This document shows, piece after piece, positions 1 to 11,049 of a DNA stretch of 64,000 nt. Origin of the DNA: Neoarius graeffei (Eukaryota; Chordata; Actinopteri; Siluriformes; Ariidae); assembly GCF_027579695.1 (NCBI RefSeq), contig NC_083571.1:72239279-72303278 (forward strand), given 5' to 3'. Within the stretch, counting starts at the first letter, position 1, and every line of letters starts with the position of its first letter. The notes under the pieces are model-generated. The model had not been told where the DNA came from, did not search any database, and saw only the letters and a list, made by a program, of their open reading frames with translations. The position numbers and the translations under genes were made by a program.

Positions 1-890
1 AGCACTTGTCCCTCCTTCTGCGCTCCCTCTCGGCTACGGAGAGATGAGTACGGCCAACTTGCATGGGCTCTGGACAGTCACTGGAGGAGGTAGACGGGCT
101 CCATGCAGAGACAGTGAGGCCAGGGAGACTCAGGACTTGGCGGCGTTCTCTAATCCTGTTGTCCAGACGAATAGCATGTGAGATCAGAGTTTCGAGGTCA
201 CTTGGGCATCAAATAGAGGCCAGGCTGTCTTTGATGGGGTCAGACAAACCATGGTGAAAGGCTGAAACCAGGGCAGCCTCATTCCATCCGCTGACTGCTG
301 CGAGAGTCCGGAACGATATGGCGTAGTCTGCGACACTTCCTCCTTGCCGGATGGACATGAGCTTTCTAGCTGCGTCGGTACTGATGTCCGCCTGGTCGAA
401 GACCCGAAGCATCTCTTCAGTAAACAGTTCAAAATCAGAGCACTCGGGTCCCCGTCTCTGCCAGATAGCTGTTGCCCAAGCTCGTGCCTTACCAGCTAAC
501 AAGGTTATCACAAAGGCGATCTTGCGGCGATCCGTAGTGTAGGTGGTAGGCTGGAGCTCAAAGGTGAGTTGGCACTGGGTAAGGAACTCCCGGCACTCAC
601 CGTGCTTGCCATCATACCTCTGTGGTGCAGGAAGGCTGGGTTCGCAAGGTGAAGGAGACAGTGTGGCAGGAGGCACTGGAGCAGGAGCTGGATCAGGATG
701 AGGAGATGCAGGCAGAGGTGTCAGCTGTGCCAGGGTTTTCCCAATTTGCAGAAGCAGTACCTCATGGCGAGCAAGGGCCTCACGTTGGCTTGTGAGCATT
801 CATGGTCGCTCCGAAGCGTGTCAAAGCTTCCATAATTCCCTGAAGGTTGGCCGGGTAGACAGTTGAAGCAGCCTCTGCTGAGTCGGTCAT
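1..890 (-). mobile_element. Ty3/gypsy (sushi-like) LTR fossil, gag region
   Basis: Minus-strand coding matter resembling a Ty3/gypsy capsid (gag) polyprotein. Residues such as RYDGKHGECREFLTQC, LLAGKARAWATA and GSVADYAISFRTLA are typical of the retrotransposon gag domain shared with sushi-type elements and the domesticated RTL/PEG10 genes. The putative gag start codon is at 890, one base after the primer site, and the element runs off the left edge of the window, so pol and the second LTR are not visible. The copy is broken (few breaks in the visible part) and should be treated as a fossil. Assignment to the sushi group rests on gag flavour and on the self-priming site described separately. 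Confidence 0.85.
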
Positions 891-891
891 G

Positions 892-902
892 ACGGAGTCT
901 TT
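892..902 (-). promoter_or_regulatory. Self-priming primer-binding site
   Basis: In element orientation the bases after the LTR read G then AAAGACTCCGT. This is not a tRNA 3' end. It is the exact 11-base complement of ACGGAGTCTTT inside the LTR (1306 to 1296, minus), which starts about 30 bases after the TATA box and so would be the 5' end of the RNA. That is the arrangement known for self-primed elements of the Tf1/sushi group. Confidence 0.75.
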
Positions 903-903
903 C

Positions 904-1485
904 TGTTAGGGTTTTGCTGGGATTCAAACCTGGTTCACTGGTGTGATAATCCAGCAAACCCCCACTAGGCCACCAGGGGGATGACTCAAGTGCAGAGGCG
1001 TGAGGCAGAAGTAGAAAAGTATCAAAAAGTTTATTTACAAAATATATACAATCCAAGGGAAAAAACAAAAAGAATAATCCAAAGCTCAGAAGATATACAA
1101 AAATAAAAATATCCCAAGGTTCAATGTCCAAAATCCAACTAAGAAAAGAAGAGGCAAAAACTCAAATGCTAAGAAGATTCAAAGGTCAAAACAAAATCCA
1201 CAAAGTCCAAAAGAAAGCAACAAAACCAAGAATACTAAGACACAGGCAAGGTACATGGGACAGAGGGAACTAGCACTAACAGCATAGCATAGGAAAAAGA
1301 CTCCGTGACAAGGGAACAAACAGAGGGGTATTTATACACAAAACAATTAAGGAACAAGGCGGGGCAGGAAACAGGCAATCAAGACAAACACAAAAACACA
1401 GTGGCGGCCTCTAGAGGCCAAAACAAACATGACAAGATGGAAATAACAGCGGCCTCTAGAGGCCAAAACAGTCCCAGTCCTAACA
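904..1485 (-). repeat. LTR of the sushi-like element
   Basis: A 582-bp LTR bounded by the perfect 7-bp inverted ends TGTTAGG (904) and CCTAACA (1479-1485). In element orientation the LTR runs 1485 to 904 and gag follows. It contains a TATAAATA box (1328-1335, minus) about 30 bases upstream of an inferred transcription start at 1306, and two copies of the palindrome GGCCTCTAGAGGCC (1406-1419 and 1451-1464) in what would be U3. The partner LTR lies outside the window, so neither LTR divergence nor target duplication can be measured. Confidence 0.8.
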
Positions 1486-1521
1486 TTATCTAGTTCATTT
1501 GAATAGAATATATTTTCCCAC

Positions 1522-1892
1522 GGGCGGCACGGTGGTGTAGTGGTTAGCGCTGTCGCCTCACAGCAAGAAGGTCCTGGGTTCGAGCCCCGGGGCCGGCGAG
1601 GGCCTTTCTGTGTGGAGTTTGCATGTTCTCCCCGTGTCCGCGTGGGTTTCCTCCGGGTGCTCCGGTTTCCCCCACAGTCCAAAGACATGCAGGTTAGGTT
1701 AACTGGTGACTCTAAATTGACCGTAGGTGTGAATGTGAGTGTGAATGGTTGTCTATGTGTCAGCCCTGTGATGACCTGGCGACTTGTCCAGGGTGTACCC
1801 CGCCTTTCGCCCGTAGTCAGCTGGGATAGGCTCCAGCTTGCCTGCGACCCTGTAGAAGGATTAAGCGGCTAGAGATAATGAGATGAGATGAG
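1522..1892 (+). repeat. tRNA-derived SINE, copy 1
   Basis: Full-length SINE with a tRNA-like head: A-box-like GTAGTGGTTAGCG and B box GGTTCGAGCC. A conserved body follows, including AAAGACATGCAGGTTAGG, and a short-repeat tail of TGAGA units. It resembles the V-SINE-type (tRNA-derived) families common in teleosts. Open frames through it are fortuitous. The flanking 12-mer ATATTTTCCCAC occurs at 1510-1521 and again at 1893-1904. Confidence 0.9.
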
Positions 1893-1904
1893 ATATTTTC
1901 CCAC

Positions 1905-2278
1905 GGGGCGGCATGGTGGTGTAGTGGTTAGCGCTGTCGCCTCACAGCAAGAAGGTCCTGGGTTCGAGCCCCGGGGCCGGCGAGGGCCTTTCTGTGCGGA
2001 GTTTGCATGTTCTCCCCGTGTCCGCGTGGGTTTCCTCCGGGTGCTCCGGTTTCCCCCACAGTCCAAAGACATGCAGGTTAGGTTAACTGGTGACTCTAAA
2101 TTGACCGTAGATGTGAATGTGAGTGTGAATGGTTGTCTGTGTCTATGTGTCAGCCCTGTGATGACCTGGCGACTTGTCCAGGGTGTACCCCGCCTTTCGC
2201 CCGTAGTCAGCTGGGATAGGCTCCAGCTTGCCTGCGACCCTGTAGAAGGATAAAGCGGCTAGAGATAATGAGATGATG
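1905..2278 (+). repeat. tRNA-derived SINE, copy 2 (tandem with copy 1)
   Basis: Second full-length copy in the same orientation, nearly identical to copy 1. It is followed by a third copy of the same 12-bp flank (2279-2290), so the two SINEs sit in a target-SINE-target-SINE-target arrangement. Confidence 0.9.
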
Positions 2279-2306
2279 ATATTTTCCCACCCAGGATTCA
2301 AATTAT

Positions 2307-2664
2307 CTCATCTCATTATCTCTAGCTGCTTTATCCTTCTACAGGGTCGCAGGCAAGCTGGAGCCTATCCCAGCTGACTACGGGCGAAAGGCGGGGTACA
2401 CCCTGGACAAGTCGCCAGGTCATCACAGGGCTGACACATAGACACAGACAACCATTCACACTCACGGTCAATTTAGAGTCACCAGTTAACCTAACCTGCA
2501 TGTCTTTGGACTGTGGGGGAAACCGGAGTACCCGGAGGAAACCCACGCGGACATGGGGAGAACATGCAAACTCCACACAGAAAGGCCCTCGCCGGCCCCG
2601 GGGCTCAAACCCAGACCTTCTTGCTGTGAGGCGACAGCGCTAACCACTACACCACCATGCCGCC
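2307..2664 (-). repeat. tRNA-derived SINE, copy 3 (inverted)
   Basis: Full-length copy on the minus strand flanked by a 13-bp direct repeat GGATTCAAATTAT (2294-2306 and 2665-2677), a clear target-site duplication. With copies 1 and 2 it forms a pair of inverted arms of about 350 bp. Confidence 0.9.
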
Positions 2665-2879
2665 GGATTCAAATTATTATTATTTATTTTCAAAAAAGTC
2701 ATGGCATGACCATTGTTCTCTCAGATCAGCAGAACAGACTTTAAAGAGAATTTCACAGATTTTGGAGTGTTTCATTTCAGGTTTAATTCTTCCACATTGA
2801 CCAATAATGGGGTTCTGCAATTTTACCAATGTAGATCAATGTTCTTTGTGTTCCTTGTATCTGAAATGTTTAACACATT

Positions 2880-3231
2880 GTTCAGTTTCTTCAGGAACCA
2901 GGTGGTGCAGGAGAACTTCACCAACATCATGTCGTACTTACAGCCATCAAAGTGGCCATCTTAAAAATGATCCTCATTAACAAGTACAACTGGTTCGTGG
3001 TCTTGGTTTCTTTGGCTGTTCTGTGTTCCAATGTGGGATGAACTTAGAGCACTAACCCTAACCCTTGTGGTTCACCCCATCTTTTACTTCAGACATCATT
3101 TTCTCAAGTACAAAGTGATTTTCTTAATTCTCGGCTGGCTCATCACTGCTTTCTTCCTCTGTTCCATTGTTCAACATCCAGTTATTTTTCTGATTGCAGG
3201 CCTCTTCATGTTTGTGAACTTCAGGCTGTAG
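2880..3231 (+). pseudogene. Possible relic of a membrane-protein gene
   Basis: Not recognised. Two short stretches read as hydrophobic, membrane-like protein: one around 2950-3030 containing INKYNWFVVLVSLAVL, and one at 3091-3231 containing KVIFLILGWLITAFFLCSIV and ending FVNFRL before a stop. An acceptor-like TTACTTCAG precedes the second stretch. The stretches are not in one continuous frame and I see no convincing exon set, so this could be a decayed gene, the last exons of a gene lying to the left, or chance. A translated search against fish proteomes would settle it. Confidence 0.25.
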
Positions 3232-3341
3232 GGCTGTGCAGAGGAGATCTTCGTACAATTTCATACAACTGGAACATTTTTGCATGGAAGAGTTAAATAA
3301 AATCACCACATCCTGATGTGCTAAGACACTTGCCTAAAGAG

Positions 3342-3389
<48 letters not shown>

Positions 3390-3990
3390 TTAAAGTATTT
3401 ATGAATGGTCATGCCTGTATAACTTGTTGGACTGGTGATCTGGTGTGCGTGCGTGTGTGTGTGTGTGTGGGTGGGTATGCAGTCACACCCTTCCTCATAA
3501 GTTCATTACTAAAGGTTTTTTTTAACCATCAGTCAAAGACAAAGGAAGCACATGTAAGAGTCTGAGCAACAATCGAGCCTCAAAGTAAGTTCTTAAATCT
3601 TGAAAAACTGAAAAGAATTAAAGAAAAAGAGAGAAAAAGAGGAAAAGCTGAAATTCTATACAGTATATGAATCCAAAGAGCGCTGAAGAGGAGGAGCAGT
3701 GACGGTAAGCTCATCATCACCACTCCAAAGATGAAAACAAATATTAAACTTAACAATTAAAGAGCAGCATGAATGTGTGTTTTTTTTTTATTTTTGTTAT
3801 TATCGTTATTATTGTTCCTCAGGCCCTGCTCTCCTTTCCTGTGCAGACAATAACTGTGTATCTGTGTCTAAAGCACTTCTTTGCACAGATTAGATCAGGT
3901 TTAGCTTCATTCCACAGGAAACAGACTAAAAACACTTTTCTCTCTTCATGTGCTTCATATTTTCACTCTTCTTTACTCAAACCTGCTATG
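3232..3990. other. Non-coding spacer with simple repeats
   Basis: No gene seen. It holds a (GA)n tract at about 3346-3386 and a (GT)n tract at about 3442-3474; the rest is AT-rich and unremarkable. Confidence 0.6.
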
Positions 3991-3997
3991 TTTACCT

Positions 3998-4394
3998 GCT
4001 ATACCTCAAGTGCCCTTGACTGTTTGGTTATTTTAACCAATTTGCATATATACATATATAGAGCACGGTGGTATAGTGGTTAGCGCTGTCACCTCACAGC
4101 AAGAAGGTTCCGGGGTCGAGCCCCGTGGCTGGCGAGGGCCTTTCTGTGCGGAGTTTGCATGTTGTCCGCGTGGGTTTCCTCCGGGTGCTCCGGTTTCCCC
4201 CACAGTCCAAAGACATGCAGGTTAGGTTAACTGGTGACTCTAAATTGACCGTATGTGTGAATGGTTGTCTGTGTCTATGTGTCAGCCCTGTGATGACCTG
4301 GTGACTTGTCCAGGGTGTACCCTGCCTTTCGCCCATAGTCAGCTGGGATAGGCTCCTGCGACCCTGTAGAACAGGATAAAGTGGCTAGAGATAA

Positions 4395-4433
<39 letters not shown>

Positions 4434-4800
4434 TGTTTAGTCTATGTTTAGTTCATATCTAGAGTGTTTATATTGTCTGTTTGAGTGTTTAGTCTGTGTG
4501 TAGTTCTTATCTAGTGTTTACACTGTTTATATTGTCTGAGTGTTTAGTCTGTCTTGTTTTAGCTAGTGTTTATACTGTTTATTTATACTGTTTATATTGT
4601 TTGAGTGTTTAGTCTATGTCTAGTTCCTATCTACAGTGTTTATACTGTTTATATTGTTTGTTTTTTTCAGTTATTCTATTTTTATTTATTGCATTGCCTG
4701 TTTGCACCGTGGGTCAGAGAGGATTGATATTTCATCTGTGCTGTATGTCGAGCATGTATAGCATATTTGACAATAAAGTTGACTTGACTTGACTTGACTT
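3998..4800 (+). mobile_element. LINE 3' end, interrupted by a SINE
   Basis: The segments at about 3998-4056 and 4432-4800 match, in order, the uninterrupted repeat at about 39699-40062. Shared landmarks are the start ATGTTTACCTGC, several GAGTGTTTAGTCT units, TTGCACCGTGGGTCAGAGAG and a TTGAC-repeat tail. The other copy begins in LINE C-terminal coding matter, so this is the 3' end of a non-LTR element (CR1/L2-like, family not fixed). Here a SINE with TA-rich flanks sits in the middle. Confidence 0.7.
4061..4396 (+). repeat. tRNA-derived SINE inside a LINE 3' end
   Basis: Near full-length copy of the same SINE family, slightly shortened in the body, flanked by TA-rich sequence (a (TA)n run follows at 4397-4431). 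The LINE copy at 39699-40062 lacks it, so that copy shows the unoccupied site. Confidence 0.85.
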
Positions 4801-4978
4801 GAGAAACAGAGCTCAGAAAACAAAACGTGCAAAGTTTGATATACAGTTGATGAAATGAGATTATAGGCCAATGTGGGCATTTTATTGATTTGGGTTTGAG
4901 TTATAAATCTTTTATGCTTTATGTAATGTTTAATAGCTGGGACATGACCATAATAGCAATCTGTGCTCCTAATTATTA

Positions 4979-6587
4979 CAGTGGTGCTTGAAAGTTTGTG
5001 AACCCTTTAGAATTTTCTATAATTCTGCATAAATATGACCTAAAACATCATCAGATTTTCACACAAGTCTGGAAAGTAGATAAAGAGAACCCAGTTAAAC
5101 AAATGAGACAAAAATATTATACTTGGTCATTTATTTATTGAGGAAAATGATCTAATATTACATATCTGTGAGTGGCAAAAGTATGTGAACCTCTAGGATT
5201 AGCAGTTAATTTGAAGGTGAAATTAGAGTTAAGTGTTTTCAATCAATGGGATGACAATCAGGTGTGAGTGGGCACCCTGTTTTATTTAAAGAACAGGGAT
5301 CTATCAAAGTCTGATCTTCACAACGCATGTTTGTGGAAGTGTATCATGACACGAACAAAGGAGATTTCTGAGGACCTCAAAAAAAGCATTGTTGATGCTC
5401 ATCAGGCTGGAAAAGGTTACTAAACCATCTCTAAAGAGTTTGGACTCCACCAATCCACAGTCAGACAGATTGTGTACAAATGGAGGAAATTCAAGACCAT
5501 TGTTACCCTCCCTAGGAGTGGTTGACCAACAAAGGTCACTCCAAGAGCAAGGCGTGTAATAGTCGACGAGGTCACAAAGAACCCCAGGGTAACTTCTAAG
5601 CAACTGAAGGCCTCTCTCACATTGGCTAATGTTAATGTTCATGAGTCCACTATCAGGAGAACACTGAACAACAATGGTGTGCATGGCAGGATTGCAAGGA
5701 GAAAGCCACTGCTCTCCAAAAAGAACATTGCTGCTCATCTGCAGTTTACTAAAGATCATGTGGACAAGCCAGAAGGCTATTGGAAAAATGTTTTATGGAC
5801 GGATGAGACCAAAATAGAACTTTTTGCTTTAAATGAGAAGTGTTATGTTTGGAGAAAGGAAAACTCTGCATTCCAGCATAAGAACCTTATCTCATCTGTG
5901 AAACATGGTGGTGATAGTATCATGGTTTGGGCTTGTTTTGCTGCATCTGGGCCAGGACAGCTTGCCATCATTGATGGAACAATGAATTCTGAATTATCAC
6001 AATGACTTCCAAAGGAAAATGTCAGGACATCTGTCCGTGAACTGAATCTCAAGAGAAGGTGGGTCATGCAGCAAGACAACAACCCTAAGCACACAAGTCG
6101 TTCTACCAAAGAATGGTTAAAGAAGAATAAAGTTAATGTTTTGGAATGGCCAAGTCAAAGTCCTGACCTTAATCCAATTGAAATGTTGTGGAAGGACCTG
6201 AAGTGAGCAGTTCATGTGAAGAAACCCACCAAATCCCAGAGTTGAAGCTGTTCTGTATGGAGGAATGGGCTAAAATTCCTCCAAGCCGGTGTGCAGGACT
6301 GATCAACAGTTACCAGAAATGTTTAGTTGCAGTTATTGCTGCACAAAGGGATCACACCAAATACTGAAAGCAAAGGTTCACATACTTTTGCCACCCACAG
6401 ATATGTAATATTGGATCATTTTCCTCAATAAATAAATGACCAAGTATAATATTTTTGTCTCATTTGTTTAACTGGGTTCTCTTTACCTACTTTTAGGATT
6501 TGTGTGAAAATCAGATGATGTTTTAGGTCATATTTATGCAGAAATATAGAAAATTCTAAAGGGTTCACAAACTTTCAAGCACCACTG
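4979..6587 (+). mobile_element. Tc1-like DNA transposon, family 1, copy 1
   Basis: A 1609-bp element bounded by TA dinucleotides (4977-4978 and 6588-6589). The inverted ends begin CAGTGGTGCTTGAAAGTTTG, and internal repeats such as ACATATCTGTGAGTGGCAAAAG mark the inner ends of the terminal repeats. The copy at 36496-38104 has exactly the same length. The strand given is that of the transposase. Confidence 0.95.
5347..6366 (+). pseudogene. Tc1 transposase, inactivated (family 1, copy 1)
   Basis: Begins MTRTKEISEDLKKS and reads through the paired helix-turn-helix region (LHQSTVRQIVYKW) into the DDE domain. The first catalytic Asp lies in WTDETKIE, the second in QQDNNPKHT and the Glu in DLNPIEMLW, giving DD34E spacing. 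In-frame stops occur at about 5422 (after AGKGY), about 5521 (replacing Arg in SGRP), about 6003 and about 6205. There is also a frame change near 6230, so it cannot encode an enzyme. Tc1 transposases are normally about 340 residues; the full span is preserved. Confidence 0.9.
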
Positions 6588-6589
6588 TA

Positions 6590-7372
6590 CATAATTATTT
6601 AGACCTTTCACTCTTGATGTCCCATTCATTACTTTTTTTTGTCTTTTAAACATTTTCACACACTGGGTTGCAATTTTTATTCATTTGTGTTTCAGAAAAT
6701 CTAACAGATATATCAGATTAAAAAAATTATTATAAATTTCGAGGTGAAAAGCACTGTGGTGTGTTTCTCTCTATAACTCTATCATTATTTGATGCTCTTG
6801 GATTGTTGTCTCATTACACCCTGAGAATATTCACAGCACAGATACTGATACAAAAATACAAAAAAAGTCTTTAATATTTAAGAAATTTGTTTAAAATTAT
6901 TTTGGATGGAAATTATATTTTTAAAACACAAGCATGCTTTGTGAAGGAATTTTTGAAAGGGGTGACTCATTGCGTAACAAAAAAACCCCAAAAAACAGGC
7001 AGATTAGTGATGGATCTGTGAAGCTGTATAGATCTTGAATGACACAGGGTGGCAGCAGGGTGGCAGTGGGGTTTCAACAGGTGGGCACATCCTGAACATT
7101 GCACACGACAGGAAAACAACATGGGTATTAACACAATACTATCAGTTTTTTCTTTCTGTTTGAGTTTGGAAACTTTAGGCAACTATTCATAAATTATTTT
7201 TTAAATGTCTTAAGCTTAGAAAAGAAAAATCCAAATATTTTGCAATATTTAAACTAAAATATTATCAAGTGCTTCTCTACTGTGTAATGAGACAACAATT
7301 AATTAATTCATTAATCTTCATTGAACATCATTGAGGCAGTGGATCTGGATACCAGTGCAATGATTATATATA
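6590..7372. other. AT-rich spacer
   Basis: No gene, repeat family or RNA recognised. Short open frames here have no protein-like composition. Confidence 0.6.
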
Positions 7373-8125
7373 TGTTATTTACCAGCTGGGAGGTCCATAT
7401 CATGAAATACCGTGACCGAGGTCTTGAAAGTACTGACCGAGGCCCTCTTGGCCGAGGTTAGTATTCAAGGCTGAGGTCACGGTATTTCACCATATGGACC
7501 GACCTTAAGCTGGTAAATAATATATTTATTTTTTTCTTTACCAAATTCTAACAGAAAATGAGAGTGCCCGAAAGGGAAGACTGAGCCGAGCCGCCATTTT
7601 GAATCCTCATTCACGGCTGTAATGCAAATCGCTTTCTCCTCGGTATACAAGTGCACTTCCATGGCAGGAAAAAAAACTACATTTTGCCGCCTATGTAATC
7701 CCCTATTTATACAAAATTGAGTTATTCCGGATTCAGCCATGTTTTTGCTCGGCATTAGCAAGTTAGAGGTTTTTAGCTTTCTCCTGAAATGTTTTATTTT
7801 ATTTCTTCTTCCTCAGGGTAGTAAAACTCGCTTTCGCTGTGAAGACTGTCATTATCATTATCCATGCTGTAAAATTAATGCTATTTTTCTGAGAAATGCT
7901 GGCAAAAATTTATAAGATTTTTGATAATCTTATAAATAAATCTTACAAAAAAAAGATAAATGTTGACAAAAAATGCTACTATGTTTGTTGTTGTGAAAGA
8001 GTGAGTCACCAGAGGTCCGTAACCGGGGTCCGTAACTGGGGTCCGTACCATAGGATACGGACCTGCTTGCCAGCCAATCAGAGTGCAGGATTTGATGGAA
8101 ACCGCACTGCAAAAAAACCCCAAAA
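7373..8125. repeat. Inverted-repeat element, unclassified
   Basis: At 7373-7525 two arms of about 55 bp face each other. Both read TTATTTACCAGCT, then GGTCCATAT, then TGAAATACCGTGACC, around a centre rich in GACCGAGG-type units. Further right, at 8010-8065, the sequence contains direct repeats of GGTCCGTAAC/T and GATACGGACC. The two parts may be the ends of one non-autonomous element, but I could not fix outer boundaries or a target duplication. Confidence 0.4.
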
Positions 8126-8461
8126 AACAGTTATTCCACAAAATCAAGTTGTACATGAGCTCGGTGCTGTGTGCCTCGCTGGCTATAAGCCATGTAAGAT
8201 GAGATTGAGTGGAATAACTGTTTTATTCTATCCACATTCACTGGATTTTGAGAAACAGAGCATTTTTATTTTTATTTTTTTACAAATTCAATAAATAAAA
8301 ACTTTATACAAAACGTTTAACAAAATAATTTCTGCTTAGGCGGACTTCTTAAAAACCTATCCATGGCTGCACAAATTGACTTTTGTGTTGTTTTTTTGTA
8401 GAAAGTGCTGTCTTGCTGTCATGCTGAGGTATAGAATATCTTTAGACATTTATTATATTTC
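8126..8461. other. AT-rich spacer
   Basis: No gene seen; AT-rich with short poly-T runs. Confidence 0.5.
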
Positions 8462-8462
8462 C

Positions 8463-9484
<1,022 letters not shown>

Positions 9485-9489
9485 GGTGT

Positions 9490-11034
9490 ATATATATGCG
9501 CTGGTTCTATTTTGATGATCCCTGCTTCAAATGAGTCTGGGTTCTGCCTCTCTTTCCTGCCGAAGGATTCCATGGCAGCTTGGTAGGTGGCTTCATGGAT
9601 ATAGTTCCACCTTGCTTCAACAGTGGTTGTTGGACAGTTCTTCAGGGCTTCATTAATGGTGTTGGCAAAGCATTCACAGAAGTCAGGGACTGAGGTCATG
9701 GCTGTATTGGTGCAAGGGCATCCTTTCTGCTTTGAGCAGTGGATTCATTTGGGTTGAAGGCGCACCTTGCTGCCGACTAGTGAGTGGTCGGTGTTGCAGT
9801 CAGCACTATGGTAGCTGCAGGTGACGAGCATGTGGTTCAGTGAGGCTCTTTGGGTGATGACAAGATCCAGCTGGTGCCAGTGGTGTGATCTGGGGTGTCA
9901 CCAGGATACTCGACAGTGGGGTTTTGTTTGGAAGAACGAGTTTGTGATGCAGAGGTCATGGTTGAAGCAGAGCTCTAGCAGCTGCTGCCCATTCTCGTTC
10001 AATCTGCTGACACCAAAGTGACTGATGCAGCGAGGCCAGGAGTTGTGGTCAGCCCCAATGCGAGCATTTAAGTCCCCGAGGAGGAACAGGTGTTCATTGG
10101 CTGGCATGGCTTTGACTTTGAACTCAAGTTCATCATAGAACTCATCCTTTACTTCAGCAGAAGAGCAGAATGTTGGAGTGTAAAAGCTCAGAATGTTTAT
10201 TGTGCCTGAAGATGTTGAGAGGCGAAGGGAGAGAATATGGGACGTACCATTTGCTGGAGGTTCTATGACAGGAGAGAGTTTCTCACTGTGAATCCAATGA
10301 CGTGCAGTCGGGGCACCTCTGGTTCCTTTCCCTGCCAGAAGAAAGTGTAGTCCCATTCCCTAAGGCTACCGTTCGAGGCAAGTCTGGTCTCTTGTAGGGC
10401 GGCTATAGCAATGTTAAGTCTCGATAGCTCCCAGTCGATGATGGCTGTTTTTCTACTGTCATCTACTTGCTGCAAGTTGTCAAAGAGGCCAGGACACATA
10501 GTCCTGACATTCCAGCTTGCCAGCCACAGGGCTGGTCTTTTGAGTTTCTTTTTACTGTCTTTGCCTGGTGCAGGGTTTGCAGTCTGCTTGTTGGTGTAGT
10601 TCCTAAGCTCCAAGCACCCATTGAAGCAGACAGACTGTGGTGGGTCAGCACCTAACTGGCTGGGGGCTGCCTAGCTTGAGAAAGGCAATAGCTGACCAGT
10701 GGGACCTGAAGACTCCTCCCACCGTCGGAGACAAACCATAGCGTCCGAGCTTACGCCAATTTGTTCTGGACTTATAACTCGCAACTGCTGCCTCTTGTGT
10801 TGTTTCTGCCGCTGGGGCAGTGGCACTGGAGTGACCTCTCCAGGGCACAAGCCTGGGCAAGATATATGGTGCTCCTGGGATGCCCAGTCATCAGAACCCC
10901 CCTCTTGGCATCACTGATGTGGTCCAAAGGAATGCAGAGCAGTATGTTTGGCACCAGCTTGGCTGCGGGTACTGCCGTAAGGTGTGTGGAGTTTGCAGTA
11001 CCAGCCACCTTAGGGGCTCCACTCATGATTTTCT
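9490..11034 (-). mobile_element. RTE-like LINE, 5' part with endonuclease
   Basis: The minus strand encodes an apurinic-type endonuclease domain split over frames. The stretch at 10613-10263 has LASWNVRTM and ALQETRL, and the stretch at 10356-9898 has LSLRLSTSSGTINILSFYTP, LLGDLNARIGAD and NSFFQTKPHCRVSW. These are the motifs of non-LTR retrotransposon endonucleases, and this version is often annotated in fish as craniofacial development protein 2-like. A linker region follows at 9699-9448. No reverse transcriptase is present, so the 3' part is missing, and the 5' leader probably occupies 10640-11034. The frames are broken between the blocks. Confidence 0.8.
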
Positions 11035-11049
11035 GAAAAAAAAGTAAAT

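Noticed and set aside
1540-2253. Open frames of about 110-120 codons through the SINEs, recurring at many places
   Set aside because: They are the same SINE body read in one frame; the sequence is explained by the repeat and the frames have no protein family.
4773-4800. Regularly spaced TTGAC units as a possible CRISPR-like or regulatory array
   Set aside because: They are the simple-repeat tail of a LINE 3' end, also seen at about 40045 and 50048, in a eukaryotic genome.
9898-10613. Endonuclease-like frames considered as a host craniofacial development protein 2 gene
   Set aside because: The motifs and broken frames are those of an RTE-like LINE endonuclease; the name is a common misannotation.
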